Assembly: GCA_963932465.1 (NCBI GenBank)
Contig: OZ010792.1
Coordinates: forward strand, 15,207,701 to 15,271,700
DNA: 64,000 bases
Direction: 5' to 3'
Origin: Maratus speciosus
Taxonomy: Eukaryota; Arthropoda; Arachnida; Araneae; Salticidae
The position numbers were made by a program, and so were the translations under genes. Of the stretch, positions 20,475 through 30,603 are shown in pieces. The notes beneath the pieces were generated by a model, which ran no database searches, was not told the origin of the DNA, and worked only from the letters and a program-made list of their open reading frames with translations. Numbering within the stretch: position 1 is the first letter of the stretch; each line of letters begins with the position of its first letter.

Positions 20475-20903
20475 TAGACCATGGACCTCAGCCATCCAAC
20501 AACAAAAAAAAAAATATTTAAAAATGTGTAAATGCAAACGAGATATTAGAAAAGAACCTTCCCATTGGTTTAACATTAACTCCCGTGTAAGGCTCCTGTC
20601 CCTACAGGCGAAGACACTCGCGAACTAATGCTAACCCTACGAGGAGTTTATTTTCTAATATCTCGTTTGCACCTCGGAATTTTTAAATATTTCTTTGCAT
20701 TGGATAGCTGAGGTCAATATCTACATCGCTCTTTTTTTTTTTTTTTTTACTTTTTCAATTTTGGTTGCAGATATTTTTTATTAAGTTACTTTCGCTTTCG
20801 AAACCGGTTCCGAAAATGAAAGTGTCATTCTAAGAAAATATCTGCAACCAAATCGAAAAAGGAAAAAAAGGAGAGATGTAGAGGTAAACCTCAGCTATCC
20901 AAT

Positions 20904-20907
<4 letters not shown>
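20475..20907. repeat. Two adjoining hairpins with poly(A/T) arms
   Basis: The first palindrome pairs 20475-20545 ('gcaaacgagatattag' side) with 20650-20725 ('ctaatatctcgtttgc'). The second pairs 20694-20775 ('gcattggatagctgaggt', 'ggttgcagatatt') with 20835-20907 ('aatatctgcaacc', 'acctcagctatccaatgc'). They share the segment 20694-20725. Each arm contains a T- or A-run of 10-28 bases. Confidence 0.8.
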
Positions 20908-20942
<35 letters not shown>

Positions 20943-21465
20943 GTCGAAATAAGTTTTTAAAACAAAGAAGTCCTTAATCAGAAATTTGTATTCGGGTATG
21001 GGTTGAGGAACGGTGAAACTCTAAAACGAAAAATGTATGTACTTTCATTTTGAAAAAACATTCTCGATATGTATATCTATAATTTCTTGTAACAATCAAA
21101 ATAAGATGTTTGTGTTGGTAGTCGCGCCCCTCAATCTCCGCGCCTGGGACGACTGACCCCTTCGCTCCCCCCCCCCTTTTGCACGGGCCTGATTGATTTA
21201 TGTCAAGTTAAATTATAATTTTACTTATCAAATCAAATTAACTTACATTTATGCATAAAACTGTAGCATGCATTATGAATAACTGGTGAATTTTTTCTTG
21301 TTTTTTGTGTCTAAAATACTGTTAAAATATCAAATTTATACTATTGTTTAAAAGACAAATTAATTTAACTGCTGATCAATTCTTTCTAAGTAAAATAAGA
21401 ATAGTTTAAACTTCTATTTGCGAAAAGATAGAAATTATATCATGAATGTACTTAAGAAAAGACGC

Positions 21466-21501
<36 letters not shown>

Positions 21502-22300
21502 TGTTTTAATTTACACAAAAAAGAAAATTCTTGTTATTTTACATATTCTTTCCATGTGCTTCATATTTACTTGAGATGAAATTGTCTAATCCACCAAAAT
21601 TTTCTATCCAACGCGATTGTCCAGTAAATTAAAGAAATAAAAATACATCCTTAGATAACAATTGCTTGTAATTAATTTACCGGAAACTAAGAAAAACTGT
21701 TCGATTTCAAATCCCTTCAAATATCATGCCTGCAAGTATCCTGTTTTTACGTTTAAAAACAAGCCCTAAAATATAAAGTTTCCGGTTCTTGGACGGGGAA
21801 AAATAGTTTTATGAGAACAGTCTTAAAATAAAGAGCTTCTTTTATTCGTTTTAATTTGCAAAAGAAATTTTTCTTTGTTATTTTAAATGTCTCAGCCATA
21901 TATTGGGTATGTACTTGGGGTGAAATTTTCCGAAAAATTCGAATCCACCGAAAATTTTTCTCTATATTTAATAGTTTTAAAAAAGAAACTTTTGATTGGA
22001 CATCAAAAATCTACTATTTCTGATAATAAGAAGAGGCTTTATCTATTGACCATCACCCCGCATCTACTCTGTTGGGGGTCTAAGGTTACTAGCCATTTGC
22101 TTGCAACGCGCCAAATTCTCGCCAGAATCCTTCCTTGCGAATAAATACATTTCCTTGATTATTATTAGATATTTATCATAAAAATGAATATATGTTAAGC
22201 TCAATCGATTTTGATTAATGAGTCAATCATTTTTCATATAAAAATGTGGAAAAACGGAGATTTAATATGCCATTTCTTTAAGATTCTGTACAGAACTATT
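20908..22300. other. Non-coding stretch; possible solo hAT-like end at 21121-21192
   Basis: A-runs lie at about 20906-20934 and 21471-21499. The minus strand from 21192 reads CAGGCCCGTGCAAAAGG, a C-run complement, then 'cagtcgtcccaggcgcgg', which resembles ends of widespread hAT-type elements. No partner end was found. A frame at 21887-22144 has no recognisable domain. Confidence 0.35.
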
Positions 22301-22309
22301 TATTGTCGC

Positions 22310-22665
22310 GGACTTACACTCCTCTCTAGTATAATCTCCATTGACAACTAAGGTCTGCCTCAAGTATAGGTTGTCACAATATGGCGGGAGCGCAGAACCT
22401 GACTACCGCCAAAATAAACTTCCACCAGTAAAAATGGATATTCGTTTCTGTCATCATTTATGACTCAACTTTTGCATTAATAAGACATTTAAATAAGAAG
22501 AAAATTTCTATTTAAATTTACTGATGAAAGTTTCCCCGCCAGTAATCAAACCCTGCAAAAGCGATTACAGTTGAAGCTTCACTATTTTAAGGATATGTCA
22601 GTTCCTGTTTATTAATAGTTCAATGGTTATTATCGAGCCGAAACAATGTCGGGCGGGTCAGCTAG
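22310..22665 (+). repeat. Dispersed repeat, copy paired with 29130-29420
   Basis: It shares 'gttgtcacaatatggcg', 'taaacttccaccagtaaaaat', 'tgcattaataagacatttaaataag' and 'ggttgaagcttcac' in the same order with 29130-29420. It ends near CGGGCGGGTCAGCTAGTAAT, which resembles Helitron 3' ends (CTAGT). Classification is uncertain. Confidence 0.5.
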
Positions 22666-22835
22666 TAATTTTTTTTTAAAACATCTTAAAAGAAATTTTA
22701 CTGCAATGTGTCTAAAAAACAACTGCAAATCTCATTCACAATTAGATTATTTCTAGCAATTTCGAGATAATTGTTGTTAAACGTTTTTTTTAACGGCGTA
22801 TTTCAGAAAAAGAAATGTTCATGCTAATATATATT

Positions 22836-22996
22836 CATAGCTGCCAACTTATACGGATTTTTCATACCACTAAAATTTAATAGAAAATTTTAGCTAATTG
22901 AATCACCGAAATTCAAGCAATTTCAACGTTTAAATAAGTCAAAATTTTCTATTAAATTTTAGTGGTAAGAAAAATCCGTACAAGTTGGCAGCTATG
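22836..22996. mobile_element. hAT-like hairpin MITE, ends CATAGCTGCCAAC
   Basis: The arms CATAGCTGCCAACTTATACG and the inverse ending GTTGGCAGCTATG enclose a core with 'accactaaaattt' and 'aaattttagtggt'. It is 161 bp. Flanks are AT-only, so the target duplication is ambiguous (TATATATT versus TATATTAT). The core is shared with the neighbouring TTAA MITE at 23059-23277. Confidence 0.8.
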
Positions 22997-23058
22997 TATA
23001 TTATGCAAAAGATAATTTAGAATTAAAATTTCATAAAAGACTTTTTCCCGAGATGTGT

Positions 23059-23277
23059 TTAACCCCTTAACCTACAGTGACGGGCATAGCCCGCGTACGA
23101 TGATCGAGCCAATTGTAAATTCTTCTTACCACTAAAATTTGACAGTAAATATAGTTAATTTAATCGTCGAAATTCCATGATAAAGCAAGGCGAACATCTC
23201 TATTAAATTTTAGTGGTAGCTATGGATTTGCCAAACCGTGGAGCTGTTGAGATGTAAATCGTAGGTTAAGGGGTTAA
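23059..23277. mobile_element. TTAA MITE with the 'ACCACTAAAATTT' core
   Basis: It starts TTAACCCCTTAACCTACAG and ends GTAGGTTAAGGGGTTAA, with a duplicated TTAA inside the backbone repeat. The inner arms 'ttaccactaaaattt' and 'aaattttagtggta', and the stretch 'ttaatttaatcgtcgaaattc', align with the core of 22836-22996, whose ends are quite different. Confidence 0.85.
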
Positions 23278-24088
23278 ATATCAATCAAACTTAGATTATT
23301 TTTATCATTTTTGAGATATTGGTTTTTAAACGGTTTCTGAACAGTGCATTCCATAAAAAGAAGTGGTTAAGCTATTATATTTTATATAAGCAGAATTATT
23401 TATATTTTAAATGCTACCAACGAATTTTTTTACTGCAATGTGCCGAATAAAAGAACTGTAAATGGCATTAGAACTTACATTACTTCTAGAAATTTCTAGA
23501 AATTTTTTAAAACGTTTTCTGAATAACATATTTCCTAATAAGAAATGGTCATGCTAATAGATTTTACGCAAGGTTGATTATTTATTCTTTCGTACCCTCA
23601 CGCTTAGAATAAAAAATTCTTTTTCAAACCAAAACCTTTATTTTTTATATTTCTTTTAAACTTTGCAAAAACTAACTCGAAATTTATTTCTATTGTGAAT
23701 GTTGTAAAATTTAGAGTTGTCAGTTTAGGTCTTTTTTTAATTTTCGAAATTTATGCCAAAAATTTAGACAAGTTTCAGCTTTATTTAATAATATATATTT
23801 CGCGTTTAGTACATAAAGTAAAATTCTTCTTTCGGAATTTCCAGCATGAATTCGTAACTCCGTAATTAAAAATAAGAAAGAGGCCTTAGTGACAACCAAG
23901 GTAGAAATACACCACGATATTTATCCGTCGGAAATACTGGTATTTAAAAAACCGACCATTTTAGAACCTTGCGCAAGTCATGCAATTTTTGAGTCAGCAA
24001 TTAACGATTACTGTTGGAAAAATATCAAGTGGGAATATTAATATATTATTAATAAAATATTAATAAAATTTTTCAAGCACGGTTCTAT

Positions 24089-24300
24089 TTAACACCTTGA
24101 GTGGCGGTGGGATAAGTTTTATCCCACCTACGATTAATGAAGATTCACACCAGAAAAATTTTATTAAATTTTACTTTTCTAACTTTGGTAGAAAAAAGGC
24201 CGTAAAATTGCTTTTCCTTATTTTGAAATAAAGTTTTTCTTAATTTCCGGTGGAAATTTTGCATTTCACAAACGCAATTGCTTGCCCCTCAAGGGATTAA
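24089..24300 (+). mobile_element. TTAA MITE, ends TTAACACCTTGAGTGG
   Basis: It starts TTAACACCTTGAGTGGCGG and ends TTGCCCCTCAAGGGATTAA. It is 212 bp and non-coding, with 'tcacaccagaaaa' in the left third as in several other TTAA MITEs here. Confidence 0.8.
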
Positions 24301-24339
24301 AATATTTCAATGAGATTGTCATTTTTGTAAAAGATTTTT

Positions 24340-25890
24340 TCCTCCAAACTTTCATAATATTTTTTTACTTTCTTCTATCTTTACAAGAAGAAAGTATTGG
24401 ATTCATGAAAATTTTCGAATTCCGGATTTTGACGGATTTACACGTTTTAGGGGTCAGAGATTCCAAAAAACATGTTTTTACAAAATGTCTGTCTGTGACT
24501 CTGTGAATCTGTCTGTCTGTCTGTCTGTCTGTCTGTGTGTATGTGACACAAATTTTGTGGGCGCTCTATCTCAAGAACTAATGCACGGAATTTAATAAAA
24601 ATTGATATTCAGTTAGTTCCTAATACAAATTGATGCTGATTAGTTTTTGGTGTAAATCGCTCAACAGGTGGCGCTGCTATGCTGCATTTTTCACGATTTT
24701 CGCAATAGCTCTGTCTCAAGAACTAATGCACGGATTTCGATCAAACTTCAGATTTAGTTAGTCCTTGATATGAATTGATGATGATTACGTTTTGGTGTAA
24801 ATCGCTCAACAGGTGGCGCTGTTATGATGAATTTTGCAGGATTTACACGATTTTCGTAATAGCTCTATCTCAAGAAATAATGCACGGATTTTCATCAAAC
24901 TTCAGATTCTGTTAGTGCTTGACATGAGTTGACGTTTTGCACCTTGTCGTGTAAATCGCTCAACAGGTGGCGCTGCTATGCTGCATTTTTTGTGATTTCC
25001 GCGATAGCTCTATCTCAAGAACTTATGCTCGGGATTTCAACAAACTTCAGATTCAGGTATACCTGGATATGAATTAGTGCTGTTTATGTTTTGCTGTAAA
25101 TCGCTCAACAGGTGGCGCTGCTATGCAGCGTTTTTCTCGACTTCCACAATAGCTCAATGTCCAAAACTAATGCACGGATTTTCATCAAACTTCAGATTCT
25201 GTTAGTGCTTGACATGAGTTGACGTTTTGCACCTTATCGTGTAAATCGCTCAACAGGTGGCGCTGCTATGCTGCATTTTTTGTGATTTCCGCGATAGCTC
25301 TATCTCAAGAACTTATGCTCGGGTTTTCAACAAACTTCAGATTCAGGTATACCTGGATATGAATTAGTGCTGTTTATGTTTTGCTGTAAATCGTTCAACA
25401 GGTGGCGCTGCTATGCAGCGTTTTTCTCGACTTCCACAATAGCTCAATGTCCAAAACTAATGCACGGATTTTCATCAAACTTCAGATTCAGTTAGTCCTT
25501 GACATGAATTGATGTTTTGTACCTTTTGGTGTAAATCGCTCAACAGGTGGCGCTGCTGTGCTGCATTTTTTGTGATTTCCACAGTAGCTCTAGCTCTAGA
25601 ACTAATGCACGGATTTTCATCAAACTTCAGATTCCGGTATACCTAAATATGAATTAGTGCTGTTTGTGTTTTGGTGCAAATCGCTCAACAGGTGGCGCTG
25701 CTATGCTGCATTTTTTCAGAATTTCCCCTACAGCTCTATCTGAATATCTAATGCACGATTTTTTTTCAAACTTCAAATTCAGGTATACTTTCATATGAAT
25801 TGGTTCTAAATTGGTGTATTTTCTTTTACTATTTAAATGATTTAATTGACGTGATTTATATAGAAGAAAGTTTTGTGATGGCCACAACAT
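24340..25890 (+). repeat. Repeat element with an exact 145-bp tandem array (array A)
   Basis: The head 'actttcttctatctttacaa' and 'acggatttacacgttttagg' leads to a (TCTG)n run at 24509-24540, then eight tandem units. The phrase 'ggtggcgctg' starts at 24667, 24812, 24966, 25111, 25256, 25401, 25546 and 25691, giving spacings of 145, 154, 145, 145, 145, 145 and 145. Units 24966-25255 and 25256-25545 form a nearly identical 290-bp duplication. The tail is 'agaagaaagttttgtgatgg'. A second member is at 55340-56545, and a reversed head is at 37500-37660. No protein is encoded. Superfamily unknown; a Helitron-like non-autonomous element is one possibility. Confidence 0.85.
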
Positions 25891-25899
25891 ACTAGTTCT

Positions 25900-26300
25900 A
25901 ATTTATTCAAATGAGAGTTTTTGATGAATACAACCAGTATCAAAGAAAAGGTTTTATTCGAAAAATAGTTAACTTTTTACAAATGATGAATCCATCACCG
26001 TTCATTATTATGTGAGAATGACTGTGAAATAATAATCATATTATGATAAGCACTCTTTCTAGAAAAAAGAAAATTACTTTCTATTCATAACACATTACAG
26101 AAAAATTCAAAATTATTTCAAAAGTCATCATTTTTCAGCGTGGAGTATCTAAAAAAACAAACACCAGGAAAAACTTGTGTCATATACATATAACCTACTT
26201 GAATATTTGCAAATTTTTGAAGTGAAATGAGTGCGGATAATTGGCAATTTAAAATCACTGTATTGTAATTATAACACGAGCGCAAGTCATTGGATTATTA
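25900..26300. repeat. Backbone repeat fragment
   Basis: It contains 'gatgaatccatcaccgttc' and 'attatgataagcactcttt', matching 58297-58390 and 38058-38150. It carries no gene. Confidence 0.5.
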
Positions 26301-26306
26301 TCAGTA

Positions 26307-27137
26307 CAGTAAACTCCCGACTATCTGGCCTAATGTGGCGGAAGGGTAGGCCGGATAACAAAAGAGCCCGATAGGCCGGAGTTCTATAAATATTTGCTCA
26401 CTTCCAGCCCCCCCCCCATTATATTACAAACGCATATTACACATTTTAAGATAAATTTTATATTTACAATACATATCAAAAATATCTACAGTAACTGTAA
26501 TAGACGAAACATTAACGCAAAACGTAAGCCTAATTCGTAAAAAAAAAAAAAAAGAGTAAATCTTATTTTACTGTTTATTAATAAATGATTGCACAAATAT
26601 TAAAAGTAATTAAATGTACAAAAATTATGCATAAGATAAAAGGGTTAACACTTAGTTTTTAGTTTTTGAAAAAGTCCTTGGTAAATGACTGTTTCTCCCT
26701 GCCTCTTCCGCGAGGCAATGTCCCTCCATTTACGCAAGCAGATATTATCAGCTGGCATCCCTTCCTCCTGTAAACTCGTAGTTTCTCCTCCATAGTCACT
26801 ACAACCTTTTTTCGTTTATCATCTCTTTCGTTAATCTTCAATAAATAAACACGAAGCACACCAAAAGACTATACGAATGTAACCAGGATAAACGGAAAAT
26901 AACGTCCGCTGCACAACTAACGAAATGGGTTGTCAAGCCTTAACCTCCCTTCCCTTCCCATCTGTCCCTGCTATTGCATTCTGCAATTCCTTCTTGCTCC
27001 TTCCTGTCGTGAATTAAAACTTTCCCACGGTCGGGAACCTGCCTGTCTAGGCCGCGAGCAGCATTCCTCATTTTTTTAATAGGTCGGATAGTACGAAGGT
27101 TCGGATAGTCGCGAGCCGGATAGTTGGGAGTTTACTG
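26307..27137 (-). mobile_element. Internally deleted pogo/Tigger element
   Basis: The termini CAGTAAACTCCCGACTATC and the inverse GATAGTTGGGAGTTTACTG have TA on the left and TG (mutated TA) on the right. Between them a minus-strand frame at 26859-26659 starts with a Tigger-like N-terminus (KRKKVVVTMEEKLRVYRR, the start of the CENP-B/pogo DNA-binding domain). It then jumps to a short basic tail ending SFTKDFF, like the extreme C-terminus of Tigger transposases. So this is a deletion derivative of about 830 bp. Confidence 0.8.
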
Positions 27138-27354
27138 TGTTACCAAAAGCGTTATGAATAAGGAAAAGGAGCCTTAAACTGTAGAGTCTACCAGTTGCGA
27201 TTGAAGTAACTGAGAAGTTCGTCACAACATGGCGGCTTATCTTTTACATCGGATCAACAGATTCTGATTACCGTCGAAGCCAACTTCCACCAGTAAATTT
27301 TGAATAAAAAATTTTGCCTTAATTTATAGGTTTATTCCTACAAAAGTTCTCTAA

Positions 27355-28110
27355 AAAATCTCTCTATTCTAAAAAAAAGTAACTAACGCTGTCACCGCCG
27401 CCGATTTTGAATTTTTTGTGACCGGAAGTCTTTCTTCGTTAATATTAAGAAAAATACTGCATGCAAAAATATGAAAATCGGTAGTATTATAGAAAAATGT
27501 TTGATAAACACGCTGATGCGGACAGTTTTCAAATCGAAGAATTATTTTAAGAGATATTTAATGCTAAAGTTGGACAAAATAGTTCCATTAAAAAAGTTTT
27601 ATAGGAGCAAAAACTATACATGGGAATTTAATCATTTTTCGATCATATTATGCACTAGAATTTCCCTGTGTGCAGACTGCATTTATTTCTTTAATTTGAC
27701 TCATCTTTTGAGGTTTTATTTCTATTTTAAATTCAAATTTTCAGCATTTCGAGAGATATTTTTTACATATTTTAGAAAATGGTATTAATTTAAACTGTTA
27801 CCAACTGTATAAACAGCGCAAACAATAATGTTTGCTTCAAATTAAAAATTTATTTACACGTGACTATTATAAACAGAAAATATAAAAAGCAGTAACTCAT
27901 TGAAAATTGCCTCATAAAAACTATATTTACTCGTGAATTTTAAAAGAGAAAGAATATTGTAAAATAATTAATTCATTAACATGCGTTAGAAGTATTAAAA
28001 TGGGTAAATTACGTCACATTTGCGTCACATTACACTTATTACGTAAAATGAATAAAAAAAATATTGCTAAACAGTTTAAATTTAAAAATTGCGCGAGACA
28101 TTTATTTGAC
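27355..28110 (+). repeat. Left arm of a long inverted repeat
   Basis: 'gctgtcaccgccgccg', 'gaccggaagtctttcttcg' and the stretch through 'gcgcgagac' match the reverse complement of 32614-33390. A third, more decayed copy is at 36300-36760. A frame at 27471-27788 is partly conserved in the inverted copy (KCLINTLM.TV.KSKNYFK) but shifts frame midway and resembles no protein. Confidence 0.75.
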
Positions 28111-28263
28111 ATTTTGAGATGTTATTTTCGAATTCTTTTGTTAGGACAGCGCAAATAATACTTCATTTTTCACAAAAGTATTTTCACGTGAATATTAAAA
28201 AAAGAAAAAAAAGTTTGGTGAAAATTACGTCAGATTAAAAACGGTACATTTAAAATGTCTTAT

Positions 28264-28723
28264 TTAACCCCCTCACTGACAAGCCTGTGTTAATACGTTC
28301 ACTAAGCTGCAGGTTTCACTGCAATACAAGCAATATTTAAACTAATATAATTCTATTTATTTAATGATTTTTAATACATTGAACAATGATTATTACTTCT
28401 AAGGATTGCATTCATATTCGTTATTAAGTTTTCAGGGCTCCCAAATGGTCCGCCAACTGAACACCAATATTATTTTAGAAAGATTTTCTTTTTAGATTTT
28501 TCTTACAAACCGCCCCGGAATCATCTTTGAAAGTTATTTCTAGCGCAAACCTACCATAAAATTTTCTGTTAAAATTTATTGGTATTCAGATGGCGGACCA
28601 TTTGGGAGCCCTGAGTTTTTTTTTATAAAATGTTCAAAGAAACATTTTTTTTAGCATTTAAAACAAAATGCAGAGAAAACAACATTACAATTTTGCCCTT
28701 TTCCAAGACAGTTGGAGGGTTAA
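28264..28723 (+). mobile_element. TTAA MITE interrupted by a hAT-like hairpin
   Basis: It starts TTAACCCCCTCACTGACAAG and ends GACAGTTGGAGGGTTAA, with TTAA on both sides. The interior is split by the palindrome at 28433-28613, so this is a two-step insertion. Confidence 0.75.
28433..28613. mobile_element. hAT-like hairpin MITE, ends CAGGGCTCCCAAATGG
   Basis: The left CAGGGCTCCCAAATGGTCCG mirrors the right CGGACCATTTGGGAGCCCTG. Inner arms 'acaccaatattattttagaaag' and 'taaaatttattggta' resemble the 'ACCACTAAAATTT' core in a diverged form. No exact 8-bp duplication is visible (TAAGTTTT versus AGTTTTTT). Confidence 0.8.
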
Positions 28724-30187
28724 GAAAAACTTTCTTTTCGCTTTGTTAAAAAATACCGGGAGACAAAGACTCCTTTTACTTAAATCATTTATATTAGTTT
28801 ATTTTGAAATGTTTAACTGATTTTATTTAATCAAAGACGGAAACAGCCATTGTATCTTTTAATAGCAGCTGATTTGGCCTTAAAATTCCCCAATCAAAGA
28901 GAAATGAATAGAAACCCGTTTATAGGGAGATCGCCGCTGTTTTTTAAATTATAATTCAATCTTTCCAAATATTTTTAAAGCCGGTCAAATTAGCATGCTT
29001 TTAGAGTCTGCGGTTTCTGAACGGGGGTTGGCGAGTGTAGCTCGTAGGGGTCAGAGCCCCCTAGTATTTTAAAAAGTTTGATTCGTTTTCAATGGTGGGA
29101 GTTAACCCGGTTACTAAATTCTCTTATACTGACACTGACAGAAGGTTAATTAGGTTGTCACAATATGGCGAAGACCCAGGACCGGACTACAGCCGAAGTA
29201 AACATCCATCAGTAAAAATAAATATTTGTTTTTGGCAATAATTATGACTGAAATTCTGCATTAATAGTGCGTTTAAATAAGGGAAAAAATTCTATTCGAA
29301 TCTGCAGATTTAAGTCTGTAACGATAATCCGATTGCGGTTGAAGCTTCAGTAATTTGAGGATATGTCACCTCCTTTCTATTCATAATTCCATGGTATTAC
29401 TCCAAAGCTCATGAAGCACGAGTTAGACAACGCTGCATTCTTTAAAAATTATTCGAAGCGGGAAAGACCAGCTTCGCTTCTTGAACAAAAATTTAGAAAA
29501 TCCCAAGACGACAGATTTATACATGCTTTATTGTCTGAGCGAAGCGAAGGCTAATACTCAGCGAAATATTACTGTCCGGACACTTTACTACTACGATGGA
29601 TATTAACGCCATGTCCTACTAAAAAAAAAGCCTAATAAAAACCTTTCGTCAAGCATAACTCAAAAAATATTTGTCGGATTTCGTTTCTGATTGCACCAGA
29701 AGGTGCCTATGAGGGTCGCCTACTGAATGCACCTACTATGGAAAATAAGTTCCAAACCGTTTAAAAATTATATAGAAAAAACTCTTAAAAAAGCACAATT
29801 TATCTGCATGCGTCACAGAAATTTCGTGTGCGTCACTTTCACCGGTTGATGTTTTCGTAGACAACTGGTTTGAACACATGGAGCAAATAAAAAAAAATAC
29901 GCACGCAGTAATATTGAATAGATCAGTTTCAACCACGTGATCACAAACCTTGCAACAACCCGTGGCAACCAGTTTTGGTGGGCAAACAAATAATAATACA
30001 GTATTCCGTAACTCGGTGACCGTTTTTAGCCTGTTGCATAAAATCTGGCATGTTCTATGACATACAATTGTGGATGATTAAAACAAAAGACATGAGTGTT
30101 TATTGATCCGGGAGGTTATCTTTCTCTGGATGTCTGTCTGTCTATCATACAGCATGCAATTTTCTTGTAAAGGATGATATTATTATG
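28724..30187. other. Non-coding stretch with one dispersed repeat
   Basis: 29130-29420 is the partner of 22310-22665. A frame at 29736-29936 (minus) has no recognisable domain. No RNA gene is seen. Confidence 0.4.
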
Positions 30188-30361
30188 CAGTAAAACCTCC
30201 ATAACGGACACACCCGATTAATGGACACCTCTATTTAGCGGACATTTTTTCGATTACCAATTCGTAAATAACTGTACATGTTTTACTCTCAGTAGCGGTC
30301 ACCTCTAAATAAAGGACAAATTCTGTATTCTGGGGGTGTCCGCTATTCAGAGGTTTTAATG
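30188..30361. mobile_element. Tigger/pogo-like MITE
   Basis: The ends CAGTAAAACCTCCATAACGG and the inverse (...AGAGGTTTTAATG) with inner 'cggacac' and 'gtgtccgc' resemble Tigger terminal repeats. It is 174 bp and non-coding. A TA follows the right end; the left flank is TG. Confidence 0.7.
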
Positions 30362-30603
30362 TATATAATATTAATAATTATTTTACAGGGCCGCACAAAA
30401 GAATAAGAATATATGAAACGAATATAAACTAAATTCGGGATTGGTAGATCGCTGATGGTAATGTAATTTTAGGATGTTGTTACAATCATCCGGTTGTTAC
30501 AGTCATCATTTGCTTTTAGAGTTTCGTTCATCTAACGAAACCCTACCTGTCTCACTCCTTTGTCTGTCGGTTTGTCCGTCTGCCACAGAGCCCGTTCTCA
30601 GAA

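Larger units (their letters stand above)
22680..23590 (+). repeat. Backbone repeat with about 180-bp units, two insertions
   Basis: Units with 'gcaatgtgtctaaaaaac', 'tagattatttctagcaatttcgagataattg' and 'catgctaatatat' match 8690-9615. The block is interrupted by the elements at 22836-22996 and 23059-23277, and the repeat resumes on the far side of each. Confidence 0.65.

Noticed and set aside
9619..22670. One long Helitron from TCTATATATAAAA (9619) to CTAGT (22665)
   Set aside because: The ends are 13 kb apart, no Rep/helicase is present, no convincing 3' hairpin is seen, and many unrelated elements lie between.
24540..25810. CRISPR-like or protein-coding interpretation of the tandem arrays
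   Set aside because: Units are contiguous without spacers, have stops in all frames and lie in eukaryotic repeat DNA.
27471..27788. Small conserved ORF in the inverted arms
   Set aside because: The frame is shared by 27471 and the inverse at 33264 only for the first half, then shifts. The third copy at 36400 has stops. DNA-level similarity explains it.
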